A DNA stretch of 39,175 bases from Treponema sp. (lineage in GTDB: Bacteria; Spirochaetota; Spirochaetia; Treponematales; Treponemataceae): positions 1 through 39,175 of the forward strand of contig NZ_JAILGZ010000053.1 in the NCBI RefSeq assembly GCF_024696245.1, in the 5' to 3' direction. Both the position numbers and the translations under genes were made by a program. The notes beneath the pieces were generated by a model. The model made no database searches. It was not told the origin of the DNA and worked only from the letters and a program-made list of their open reading frames with translations. Shown here in pieces: positions 30,312 to 38,178 of this stretch; the first letter of the stretch is position 1; every line of letters starts with the position of its first letter.

Positions 30312-30848
30312 ATGAAAGTTATTCTTTATACAGACGTTAAACACCTTGGTGAAATGGGTGATGTTAAAAATGTTGCAGCTGGTTATGCACGCAACTTCCT
30401 TTTTCCACGTTCATTGGCTGTACCTTACAACGATGAAACAGTAGCTTACTTTGAATCAAAGAAAGAAGAAATCGAAGCTCGTAAGGCTCAGAAGAGAGAA
30501 GAAAGCAAGTCTCTTAAAGAGAAGCTTGAAGCTCTTTCTATTGAACTTACAATGCCAGCTGGTTCAAACGGCAAACTTTACGGTGCTGTTACAAACCTTA
30601 CACTTGCTAACTGGTTTGATGCTAACGGATTCGATATTGAAAGAAAAAAGATCGAAATCCCTGGTGCTACTTTCAAACAGGTTGGAAAATACACATTCAA
30701 GGTTCATCTTTATGAAACAACAGTTGCAGAAGTAAATCTTGTAATTCTTGCTCAGAAGACAGAAGAATCTGAAGGTGAAAAAAAGCCTTCTAAGAAAGAA
30801 GCTAAAAAAGAAGAAGCTCCAGCAGCAGAAGAAGCAAAAGCTGAGTAA
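30312..30848 (+). CDS. rplI: 50S ribosomal protein L9
   Basis: A 178-aa ribosomal protein. The N-terminal domain [36 protein letters not shown] (1-36) is the L9 signature that binds 23S rRNA. A long charged helix (about 45-75) and a C-terminal domain with [12 protein letters not shown] follow. The last 28 residues form a Lys/Glu/Ala-rich tail that is longer than in the roughly 149-aa E. coli L9. AGGAGC lies before the ATG. A strong terminator follows. Confidence 0.95.
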   Translation: MKVILYTDVKHLGEMGDVKNVAAGYARNFLFPRSLAVPYNDETVAYFESKKEEIEARKAQKREESKSLKEKLEALSIELTMPAGSNGKLYGAVTNLTLANWFDANGFDIERKKIEIPGATFKQVGKYTFKVHLYETTVAEVNLVILAQKTEESEGEKKPSKKEAKKEEAPAAEEAKAE

Positions 30849-30868
30849 TTTCAGTTAATGCTTAAAGG

Positions 30869-30902
30869 AACCGCATGAGATATTCTTATGCGGTTTTTTT
30901 TT
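30869..30902 (+). terminator. Intrinsic terminator of the rpsF-rplI operon
   Basis: AACCGCAT (30869-30876) pairs with ATGCGGTT (30888-30895) and a run of nine T follows. It separates the ribosomal genes from dnaB. Confidence 0.9.
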
Positions 30903-30932
30903 GCTTTATTATATGGTATTCTAGCATATAAT
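30901..30932 (+). promoter_or_regulatory. Possible dnaB promoter
   Basis: A perfect TATAAT lies at 30927-30932. The nearest -35-like hexamer is TTGCTT at 30901-30906, which leaves a long 20-nt spacer, so the -35 is doubtful. A GAGG ribosome-binding site precedes the dnaB ATG at 30971. Confidence 0.4.
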
Positions 30933-30970
30933 ATTAAAATTCATGGTTTTTAAGTAAGAGGAAAATAGTT

Positions 30971-32323
30971 ATGGAACTTAAAGATAAAATTCCCCCTCAT
31001 AATCTTGAAGCAGAACAGGCTGTTTTAGGTGCCATCCTTATTAACTGGGATGCCCTGGGAAACGTTGTATCTTTTTTAAATGAATCCGATTTTTACAGCC
31101 AGCAGAATCAGCTTATTTACAAGGCTATAAGAAAATTATCTGTTGATGGTGTAAGGGGAGATCTTCTTACCATTATTGAAGAACTTAAAAGAACTGGTGA
31201 GCTTGATAAATCCGGCGGTATGTCCTATGTTTCTTCACTTTTTGACGTAGTTCCAACCTCTGCAAACCTTGAAAGTTACGCTCATATTGTACATGACCTG
31301 GCCATAAGGCGTAATCTTATAAATATCTCTCAGGAAATCAAAGCTGAAAGTTTTGATGAAACAAAGCCCTGTCGTGCGGTTCTTGAAGACTGTGAAAAAA
31401 AGATTTTTGATATTACTGATGCAAATCAGACAACCCAGGTTAAATTTATGCAGGATGTCATCAGTAAAACCATCAACATGATTGATACCCGCTATAAAAA
31501 TCACAATGCCCTTTCAGGCATACCTTCAGGCTTTAATGATCTGGATACTATGACAAACGGCTTCCAGAAAGGAGAAATGACTATTGTAGGTGCAAGACCT
31601 TCTATGGGTAAAACAGCTCTTGCCCTGTCTATAATGGAACATATAGCTATAGAAAAAAATATACCCTGTGGTTTCTTTTCTCTTGAAATGTCTGCTGAAC
31701 AGATTTGTCAGCGTCTTCTTTCTCAGGTTGCCAGAATTCCAAGTCAGAAGTTACGAAGCGGTTTTCTTCAAATGAGTGATTTTAAGAAACTTCAGGATGC
31801 TGCAGGTTTAACTTTTAATGCTCCTCTTTATATTGTTGATACACCAAATATGAAACTTCTTGATTTAAGGGCTATGGCACGTCGTCTTAAAGCAAAACAA
31901 AAGGTAGAAATCATTTTTATTGACTATATTGGTCTTATTTCCAGTGAGCAGGAAGGAACACCTGTATATGAACAGCAGTCCCTTATTTCCAAATCATTAA
32001 AAAGCCTTGCCCGTGAACTTGATATTCCTCTTGTAGTTTTGTGTCAGGTTGCCCGTGATGCAGAAGGTAATGAACCAACTCTTGCACAATTAAGGGGTTC
32101 CGGTTCCATTGAACAGGATGCTGATATGGTTATGTTTATTCACGGAGACAGAAAAAAGACAGCCGGTGCAGGCAGTGAATCTGGAGAAAGTGGAGAAAAC
32201 GAAGGTGTTCTTGATAGAAAACTTGTAATAGCAAAGCAGCGTAACGGTCCTATTGGTGACGTAGAAGTGCTTTTTATTTCAAGTTATACAAAATTTGTAA
32301 ACAAATCTAAAGAAAGGGATTAA
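30971..32323 (+). CDS. dnaB: Replicative DNA helicase DnaB
   Basis: A 450-aa hexameric helicase that unwinds DNA at the replication fork. The N-terminal domain begins IPPHNLEAEQAVLGAIL (7-23), the classic DnaB opening. The RecA-like domain has Walker A GARPSMGKTA (207-216), FFSLEMSAEQ and the DnaB-specific EIIFIDYIGLISS Walker B. QLRGSGSIEQDADMVMFIHGD (about 374-394) carries the arginine finger region. No intein is present. It lies after rplI as in many bacteria, behind a terminator, with its own likely promoter. Confidence 0.96.
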   Translation: MELKDKIPPHNLEAEQAVLGAILINWDALGNVVSFLNESDFYSQQNQLIYKAIRKLSVDGVRGDLLTIIEELKRTGELDKSGGMSYVSSLFDVVPTSANLESYAHIVHDLAIRRNLINISQEIKAESFDETKPCRAVLEDCEKKIFDITDANQTTQVKFMQDVISKTINMIDTRYKNHNALSGIPSGFNDLDTMTNGFQKGEMTIVGARPSMGKTALALSIMEHIAIEKNIPCGFFSLEMSAEQICQRLLSQVARIPSQKLRSGFLQMSDFKKLQDAAGLTFNAPLYIVDTPNMKLLDLRAMARRLKAKQKVEIIFIDYIGLISSEQEGTPVYEQQSLISKSLKSLARELDIPLVVLCQVARDAEGNEPTLAQLRGSGSIEQDADMVMFIHGDRKKTAGAGSESGESGENEGVLDRKLVIAKQRNGPIGDVEVLFISSYTKFVNKSKERD

Positions 32324-32327
32324 TAAT

Positions 32328-32362
32328 AAAAAACCCTGTTTACCATGTAAAAGTAAACAGGG
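32328..32362 (-). terminator. Intrinsic terminator for the P83/100-type gene
   Basis: CCCTGTTTAC (32334-32343) pairs perfectly with GTAAACAGGG (32353-32362). Read on the minus strand, it is followed by TTTTTTATTATT. On the plus strand there is no T-run, so dnaB may stop less efficiently here. Confidence 0.8.
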
Positions 32363-32386
32363 CCGGTTAATCAATTTCTGTTTATG

Positions 32387-34054
32387 TTATTTCTGATAAC
32401 CTGTTGAATCTTTTGAAGAAGATGTATTTACTTCTGAAAGATCAGCAAGTTTAAGAAGTGAAATGTTTCCTTTTGCATTGGTTACGATAATACCCTGGGA
32501 AGTTACTGTAACAGGAGTTGCAGGGTTAACTTCTATCTGACTCTTAAGAAGAAGCTTAAGGTTTTTATCAAATTTACCAAGATAGTATTTACCGCTGTCA
32601 TCAATGATACAGTAGTAATCACTTCCATTGTTTACAAGAACAGAATCCGGACTTACTGTTTCGTTGCTTTCTTTCTGAATTTCCATTTTAAATGCATCAA
32701 GAAGGCAAAGTTTTACGGCACCGTTCTTTGTATTTTCACCACAAATAGCAGCATAAACAAGGGAAAGGTCCAGTCCTTCCGGAGCATCTTCTATAACTGC
32801 TCCTTCTACAGGAAGAATTGTTCTTCCTCGGATTACAGTTACAGGTGATTCCTTTAAGGTTGAGCCGTCATTTCCGTCAACCCTGACCATTTTACTTAAC
32901 TGCTGGCCTTCATCAGTAATTTTAAGACCTACAACAATATTTGGATTTGCTGCTTCTTTAATTGCTTCCTGAATAAGTTCCTGCTGGTCCTGAGCAATTT
33001 CCTGTCTTTCTTCCTGGGCTTCATCTGCTTTTTTATCTGCAAAAGCCTGATCTGCCTCAGCTTCTTCCCTGGCTTCATCTGCAGCTTCCTGCTGTTCCTG
33101 GGTATTCTGGGCTTCTTCATCAGCTTCTGCCTGTGCCTGATCAGCTTCTTTCTGAGCTTCTTCGGCTTCTTTCTGTGCCTGGGAATCAGATGGATCAGAT
33201 TGAGCCTGAGCTTTCTTTTCATCAGCTACTTTCTGCTTCTGATCAGCTTTATCCTGAGCTTTCTTTTCTTTTTCTTTCTGCTCTGCCAGTTTTTTCTCTT
33301 CTTCCTGAGCTTTTTTAGAAGAAACCTGAGCTTTTTCTTCTGCAGCTTCAGCTTCCCTTTCCTTTATATCAACCATGTTTTTGCGTTCATCAACACCACG
33401 GTTATCTTCTTCCTGCATGGATTGAACCACAGACTTATCACTGATAACAGAAGTATCAACTGTAGAAAGTCCGCCATTAACATCATAGAGAGGAATAACA
33501 ATCTGAGAGTTACCCGGCCAGTCACTGTATTTTGTACTTAAACCGCATTTTTCTGCAGAAAGGTTTTTAGTAACGTTTTCCTTGTATTTAGACTGGAATA
33601 CATCCAGCTTTCCTCTGTAAACAGCATTATAAACAGTAACAAAAGTAGCAACCGTAGCTGCATCCTGTCTTGAATAGCCGTAAGCACTTTCAAGATAAGA
33701 AGCGATGATTCTTCTAAGGTTTTTGATGTGGTCTACAGATGCGTTGGAGTTAATTATAATAATATCTGCATCAAGTTTTTCTTTTGTATCAGGATCTACA
33801 GCATGAATAACTGTATATTTCTGATTTTTTCCAAATGTAGCATTTGAATCTACTGCTGAAGCAACCTGTTTACCAAGACCAGTACCAATGGCACTGATGG
33901 TGGAAGCACTTTCAACAACTGAATGTGGGCCAGTGTAGTTTTCAAAACGAATTACGTCTTCACTTCCTGCACTTTGAAGTTCTTCTTCGTTTACTTCAAG
34001 TGCAAAAGCAGAACAGGCAAGGGCAGCTGCAAAAGCCAGCAAAATTTTTTTCAT
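32387..34054 (-). CDS. P83/100-family exported coiled-coil protein
   Basis: A 555-aa protein with a signal peptide (about 1-18, ending ACSAFA). The N-terminal domain (about 19-205), with EVNEEELQSAGSEDVIRFENYTGPHSVVESASTIS and WPGNSQIVIPLYD, matches the Borrelia P83/100 family, which is largely confined to spirochetes. Residues about 215-370 are a charged Glu/Lys/Gln/Ala coiled coil rich in repeated KAxxE and EAxEEA units. The C-terminal domain (about 375-540) has beta strands with GRTILPVEGAVIEDAPEGLDLSLVYAA. A strong GGAGG ribosome-binding site precedes the ATG. In Borrelia the family member is an immunodominant, periplasm-associated antigen. The function remains unknown. Confidence 0.85.
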   Translation of the reverse strand: MKKILLAFAAALACSAFALEVNEEELQSAGSEDVIRFENYTGPHSVVESASTISAIGTGLGKQVASAVDSNATFGKNQKYTVIHAVDPDTKEKLDADIIIINSNASVDHIKNLRRIIASYLESAYGYSRQDAATVATFVTVYNAVYRGKLDVFQSKYKENVTKNLSAEKCGLSTKYSDWPGNSQIVIPLYDVNGGLSTVDTSVISDKSVVQSMQEEDNRGVDERKNMVDIKEREAEAAEEKAQVSSKKAQEEEKKLAEQKEKEKKAQDKADQKQKVADEKKAQAQSDPSDSQAQKEAEEAQKEADQAQAEADEEAQNTQEQQEAADEAREEAEADQAFADKKADEAQEERQEIAQDQQELIQEAIKEAANPNIVVGLKITDEGQQLSKMVRVDGNDGSTLKESPVTVIRGRTILPVEGAVIEDAPEGLDLSLVYAAICGENTKNGAVKLCLLDAFKMEIQKESNETVSPDSVLVNNGSDYYCIIDDSGKYYLGKFDKNLKLLLKSQIEVNPATPVTVTSQGIIVTNAKGNISLLKLADLSEVNTSSSKDSTGYQK

Positions 34055-34120
34055 AATTCCTCCAGGTGAATGTATATAATTTTAACACTCATAACTTATT
34101 TAATAAAGTAAAAAACTAAC

Positions 34121-35875
34121 TTAGAATTTTAATTCCAGTATTTTTTCCATGGTTTTTCTTGCATATTCCTTAGTTTCATCTGCATAACGTCCCCCCATTA
34201 TTCGGGCAATAATGTGCTTGCCTTTCTCAAGAAGAAGGGGTTTTCCCATAAAGCGGCAGATGGTAAAAGTTGAATCACATACAGACTTAAGCAGGGATGA
34301 ATCATTATTCTTAATTTTGGAAAGGAGAAAATCAAAGGCATCAAGAAGTTCTCCATCCTGATCAAAAGCCAGATTCCCTGAATATGTAACAAGGCATAAA
34401 AGCAGGGAAGGATCATTTGTCTTTCTTAAAAGATGAACAAATCTTTTTTGGAACAGATTTAAGCCTGAATAAGAAGCTAATTCAATAATTTTCTGCGTAT
34501 AGGAAAGATTCTGAATAAAATAGGAAGCTTCGTGATGGGAATTTTCCCTTACTGAATAATCCTGAGTTATCTGCCTTAATTCAGCTTCAAGGGCACTAAG
34601 ATAAAAAGCTTCGTTTATAATCCTGTCCTTATTCTTTTTTTCTTTCTTAAAAAGAGTTTCAGCTTCTTCAATTTGAGAATCAGACAAAAGACGGCCGGTA
34701 AGGGTATTGGAAGGATTGCATTCCGGATAAAAAGATGAATAATCACAGATAGTTTTTTTATTTTGTGCAGATATATTTTTACCTGAAACTCCCATATTCA
34801 TTCTGTAACCAAGAATACTCCAGGAAGTTGTACAGGTAACAAGATATCCTGTTTCTGTATAAAAAATAAAAGGGCAGGTTTTAGAAGAAAGTCTGGCCTT
34901 CCATGAAAGCTCTCCATCTTCATTAATACTAAGGGCATTACTGTTGTCACAAAGAAAAAGGGAATTCTTTTTTACTTCTGCTGCCTTTATTGAATTTAAA
35001 TTTATGCTTTTATCTCCTGTAAGGGAAATTTCCCTTCTTTTACTTCCGTCGTCAGGATTTATAAAAACAGCCCTGCTTCCATAAATTAAGCAGGCGTCAT
35101 TATTTTCTTCAGTTATGGCAATAAGGGGAATCCCGTTATCTGTATTATTTTTAAAAACCCAGCTGGAAACTGACTGACCATTTTTTACGCTGCAAAGACC
35201 TGCTGATTTATCTGTAAAAGTTATTATTACCCCCTGACTGAGGGAGCGGCAGAATACAGCCTGGCCCGAAAAAACAATATTTTCTTTTATTTCACCAAAG
35301 GGACTTATCCTGCAGGCTGTAGATTTTCCTTCATGAAGTTCAGTAAAAAAGACAAGGAGGGAACCATCGTTAAGCTGACAGAGGGGAAGGTTAAGGTTCT
35401 GTTCCTTTAAGTCCAGCTTCCATCGTAAAGTACCGTTTAATGAATAGGATGCGAGGGCTGATTTACCTCTTACAAAAACCCTGCCGTCCCTTCCGGTAAA
35501 TGGATTTTCCTTTACTTCAAAGCCACAGTCCTTAGTCCATAAAAGCATTCCTTCAGGATTTAAAAGATTAAGCCTTTTACTTTTGGTAATGCACCAGATT
35601 AAATCACCGCAGCCTGTAGTAAAAAAGGGTGAAGTTCTATCCCTTAAACTTCGCTGCCATAGTAATTTTCCACTTGAAGTAAAGCCTGCATACATTTTTC
35701 CTTCGCAAAGGGCAGCGTAACCATAGCTTGTTTTTTGGGGAGGACAAATAATATTCCCCCCAGGAACCATAGTCCAGCCTGGATTTTCTTTATTAAGGTC
35801 AAAGAAAGAATAAGTCTGTGAACTTAAAGAAAAAGTAAGGGCTGTAAGTAAAATAAGTATGATGCTTTTTTTCAT
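34121..35875 (-). CDS. Exported PQQ-type beta-propeller repeat protein
   Basis: A 584-aa protein with a signal peptide (about 1-20, ending SLSSQ). Residues about 40-370 contain repeated strands of the PQQ/outer-membrane propeller type: GKLLWQRSL, GMLLWTKDC, GTLRWKLDL, GELSWKARL. That pattern indicates a seven- or eight-bladed propeller, as in BamB-like proteins. From about 400 the sequence becomes helical (ESQIEEAETLFKKEKKNKDRIINEA to the end) and ends with a HEAT-like solenoid region. The start overlaps the end of the upstream RNA methyltransferase by 4 nt (ATGA), so the two are translationally coupled. I do not recognise a named protein. A scaffold role at the cell envelope is plausible. 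Confidence 0.75.
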   Translation of the reverse strand: MKKSIILILLTALTFSLSSQTYSFFDLNKENPGWTMVPGGNIICPPQKTSYGYAALCEGKMYAGFTSSGKLLWQRSLRDRTSPFFTTGCGDLIWCITKSKRLNLLNPEGMLLWTKDCGFEVKENPFTGRDGRVFVRGKSALASYSLNGTLRWKLDLKEQNLNLPLCQLNDGSLLVFFTELHEGKSTACRISPFGEIKENIVFSGQAVFCRSLSQGVIITFTDKSAGLCSVKNGQSVSSWVFKNNTDNGIPLIAITEENNDACLIYGSRAVFINPDDGSKRREISLTGDKSINLNSIKAAEVKKNSLFLCDNSNALSINEDGELSWKARLSSKTCPFIFYTETGYLVTCTTSWSILGYRMNMGVSGKNISAQNKKTICDYSSFYPECNPSNTLTGRLLSDSQIEEAETLFKKEKKNKDRIINEAFYLSALEAELRQITQDYSVRENSHHEASYFIQNLSYTQKIIELASYSGLNLFQKRFVHLLRKTNDPSLLLCLVTYSGNLAFDQDGELLDAFDFLLSKIKNNDSSLLKSVCDSTFTICRFMGKPLLLEKGKHIIARIMGGRYADETKEYARKTMEKILELKF

Positions 35876-37122
35876 TTTTCAAACCAGGCTAGACTTTCTA
35901 TGTGGCAGGTCTGGGGATAAAAATCAAGAAGGAAAAGTTTCTTAAGTTTATATCCTGCACGTATAAGAAATTTTGCATCCCTGGCATGAGTTGCAGCATT
36001 ACAGGAAATACTTCTGATCTGTGGAATATCTGAAGCACATAACCACTGGCATACTGATTTTTCCATACCGCTTCTTGGAGGATCAATTACAACGGCGTCA
36101 AAATTATCTCCACTGCTAATACATTTTTCCGCATGATATTTTGTCCATACTTCTCCACTTACACCAAAGCTTTCATGTTTTTTTCCTGCAAGATTCTGTT
36201 CTGCAAAAACAAGGGCATCCCTGTTATGTTCAACCAGAGTTACTTTGTCAAAGTTATCTGCAAGAAAGACAGAGAAGGTTCCTGCACCGGCATACATATC
36301 AAGAACATTTTTACCGGAAAGTCCTCCTGTTACATAAGGAATGGTCTTTTCAAGAACATCAAGATTTGACTGAAAAAATCCCTGAACATCAAAATTAATT
36401 GATTTTCCATTAAGGGAGAGAGTACAGAAATTAGCAGGATTAATGGTAGTTCCTGCAAAACGTTTCTGAATCTTTTTTACCTTAGGAAGTTTTCTTCCTG
36501 TCGGAGTACGGTCTCTTTTACGTACAATTTCTTTTTGAACCTGAGGTCTTGTTTCTTCTGCAATAATAATTTTATCAAAACCTTCCGGAACAGAGGTAAT
36601 TTTATCAGAGGCAAATACATGAACACGGCCATCAGGTCTCTGGTCAAATGGCACTTCAGAAAGATAATGGTTGATTTCTGGTACTGCACATGGACAGCTG
36701 TCTATGGGAACAATATTATTGCTGAATTTTTCCATTAATCCACCGTCATGAAACTGATATCGGGTTCTATACCCCTTATCTGCTCCTGATATAACTTCTA
36801 TCTGCCCTGGATCTATACCTTCCCTTAAAAAAGTGTCTTTAAGAATCTGTGCCCTGTATTTTTCCTGAGCAGAAGGACTTATATGCTGAAGATTACAGCC
36901 TCCGCATTTTCCATAATACTTACAAAAGGGAATTGTTCTGTCTGGTGAAGCTTCAATTATTTCTGCTATTTTACCCCTGTAAAAATCACCGCAGTCCTGG
37001 GTAATTTCTACTTTTAATTTTTCACCAGGAATTGCATAGGGAATAAAAACTGTTTTTCCGTCAATTTTACTGATACAGTCTCCACCAAAGACCATTTTTT
37101 CGGTTATAATAGTTTCTGTCAT
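35872..37122 (-). CDS. RlmD/TrmA-family RNA (uracil-5-)-methyltransferase
   Basis: A 416-aa SAM-dependent methyltransferase that makes 5-methyluridine in rRNA or tRNA. A TRAM-like OB domain spans about 1-60. The [4Fe-4S] ligands include C67, C73 and C76 (CKYYGKCGGC), and a fourth is likely in DSCPCAVPE. FFQSNLDVLEKTI and VLDMYAGAGTFSVFLA form the SAM site. IDPPRSGM, the SCNAAT catalytic cysteine and the HIESL general-base glutamate are all present, so it should be active. Which uridine it modifies cannot be told. A long Lys/Arg segment near 195-220 (KEIVRKRDRTPTGRKLPKVKK) is inserted before the catalytic domain. Confidence 0.9.
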   Translation of the reverse strand: MTETIITEKMVFGGDCISKIDGKTVFIPYAIPGEKLKVEITQDCGDFYRGKIAEIIEASPDRTIPFCKYYGKCGGCNLQHISPSAQEKYRAQILKDTFLREGIDPGQIEVISGADKGYRTRYQFHDGGLMEKFSNNIVPIDSCPCAVPEINHYLSEVPFDQRPDGRVHVFASDKITSVPEGFDKIIIAEETRPQVQKEIVRKRDRTPTGRKLPKVKKIQKRFAGTTINPANFCTLSLNGKSINFDVQGFFQSNLDVLEKTIPYVTGGLSGKNVLDMYAGAGTFSVFLADNFDKVTLVEHNRDALVFAEQNLAGKKHESFGVSGEVWTKYHAEKCISSGDNFDAVVIDPPRSGMEKSVCQWLCASDIPQIRSISCNAATHARDAKFLIRAGYKLKKLFLLDFYPQTCHIESLAWFEK

Positions 37123-37150
37123 TATCTTTCCAATATATCAGAAGATAATG
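37120..37150. repeat. Inverted repeat across the methyltransferase start codon
   Basis: CATTATCTT (37120-37128) and AAGATAATG (37142-37150) form a perfect 9-bp inverted repeat. The left arm includes the start codon of the minus-strand methyltransferase. A TTTAAA-N17-TATATT promoter (37160-37132, minus strand) overlaps it. It may be an operator or an RNA hairpin that hides the start. Confidence 0.45.
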
Positions 37151-37160
37151 TTATTTTAAA
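37132..37160 (-). promoter_or_regulatory. Weak promoter of the RNA methyltransferase operon
   Basis: On the minus strand TTTAAA (37160-37155), a 17-nt spacer and TATATT (37137-37132). The start would be near 37125, leaving a leader of only about 3 nt. GGAAAG next to the ATG is too close for a normal Shine-Dalgarno. Confidence 0.35.
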
Positions 37161-37180
37161 GAGCAGGTCCGGAGATAAAA

Positions 37181-38119
37181 ATGAAGTACACCCTTGAACA
37201 GATTACAATGAGCGACAATAACATCAATGTTTTTCACAGCTGGATTCCAGAAGGCCAGGTAAAAGCCTGTGTAATTTTAAGCCATGGAATGAGGGAACAT
37301 GTAAGCCGCTATCAGGGCCTTGCTAAAGAATTTTGTGATAAAGGTCTTGCTGTATTTGGAGAAGACCACAGGGGCCACGGAGAAACAGCCGCCCTTGCAG
37401 AAAAAAATGGAAATGGTCAGCTGGGCTATCTGGCAGATCATGACGGATTCTTTAGGGTTGTAGAAGATATCCATGAAGAAGTTCAGCTTATAAAAGAGAG
37501 ATATCCCCAGAAAAAGGTTTTTATTATCGGACACAGTTTTGGTTCCTTTATTACTCAAGGTTATATTGAAAAATACGGTAATGAAGTTTCTGGTGCAATA
37601 ATCTGCGGCAGTGCAGGGCCAAGACCTTTAACAGAGGCATTTGCAAAAATTATGGGTTCCCTTATTACAGCCGTAAAAGGCAGAAAAAAGCCCTCACCAT
37701 TAATAGAAAAACTTGCCTTTGGTTCATATAATTCCAGAATCAAAAATCCCTATAGTCAGGTAGCATGGTTAACCCGCAATAATCAGATTATTGACCAGTA
37801 TTTACAAGATCCCTGGTGTACTTTTGAATGCAGCACAGCTTTTTATAAGGATATGTTTACCGGCTTACGTGCAATTCACAAAAAAAAGGCAATGAAGATG
37901 ATTCCTCAGGAACTTCCGGTCTATCTTATTGCCGGAACAGCAGACCCTGTTGGTTCATATTCAAAAACTGTAAGCCGTCTTTTTAAGGTTTATCATAAGA
38001 ATGGTATTTCTGATTTAAGCATCAGTCTCTGGGAAGATTGCCGCCACGAACTCTACAATGAATTGAATGGAGAAGAAATAATAAAGGACAGTCTTGAATG
38101 GATTTTAGACAGGCTCTAA
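37181..38119 (+). CDS. Alpha/beta hydrolase, monoacylglycerol lipase / lysophospholipase-like
   Basis: A 312-aa serine hydrolase of the Hydrolase_4 group. The oxyanion-hole region is ILSHGMREH (32-40). GEDHRGHGET (60-69) is the typical GxDxRGHGxS motif. The nucleophile elbow GHSFGS (117-122) carries S119. The acid is D255 (AGTADPVG) and the base H289 (DCRHELYNE), so the triad is complete. There is no signal peptide, so it acts in the cytoplasm. Likely substrates are monoacylglycerols or lysophospholipids, by family. CCGGAG precedes the ATG. The gene stands alone, with pcnB behind its own promoter. Confidence 0.85.
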   Translation: MKYTLEQITMSDNNINVFHSWIPEGQVKACVILSHGMREHVSRYQGLAKEFCDKGLAVFGEDHRGHGETAALAEKNGNGQLGYLADHDGFFRVVEDIHEEVQLIKERYPQKKVFIIGHSFGSFITQGYIEKYGNEVSGAIICGSAGPRPLTEAFAKIMGSLITAVKGRKKPSPLIEKLAFGSYNSRIKNPYSQVAWLTRNNQIIDQYLQDPWCTFECSTAFYKDMFTGLRAIHKKKAMKMIPQELPVYLIAGTADPVGSYSKTVSRLFKVYHKNGISDLSISLWEDCRHELYNELNGEEIIKDSLEWILDRL

Positions 38120-38140
38120 AGCCTCTCTTTCCTTATGTTC

Positions 38141-38169
38141 TTGATTAAATTTGACTTCAATACTAATAT
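38141..38169 (+). promoter_or_regulatory. Promoter of pcnB, probably leaderless
   Basis: TTGATT (38141-38146), a 17-nt spacer and TAATAT (38164-38169). Transcription would start at about 38176, some 3 nt before the GTG start codon. No Shine-Dalgarno is present. Confidence 0.5.
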
Positions 38170-38178
38170 AAGTTCACT

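Noticed and set aside
33130-33350. Short direct repeats that might suggest a CRISPR or tandem DNA repeat
   Set aside because: They are degenerate codon-level repeats of the coiled-coil region, not regular repeats with unique spacers.
33200-33541. A 113-aa Leu/Phe/Ser-rich ORF opposite the P83/100-type gene
   Set aside because: It is the reverse reading of a Glu/Lys-rich coiled coil, which always yields hydrophobic-looking antisense frames.
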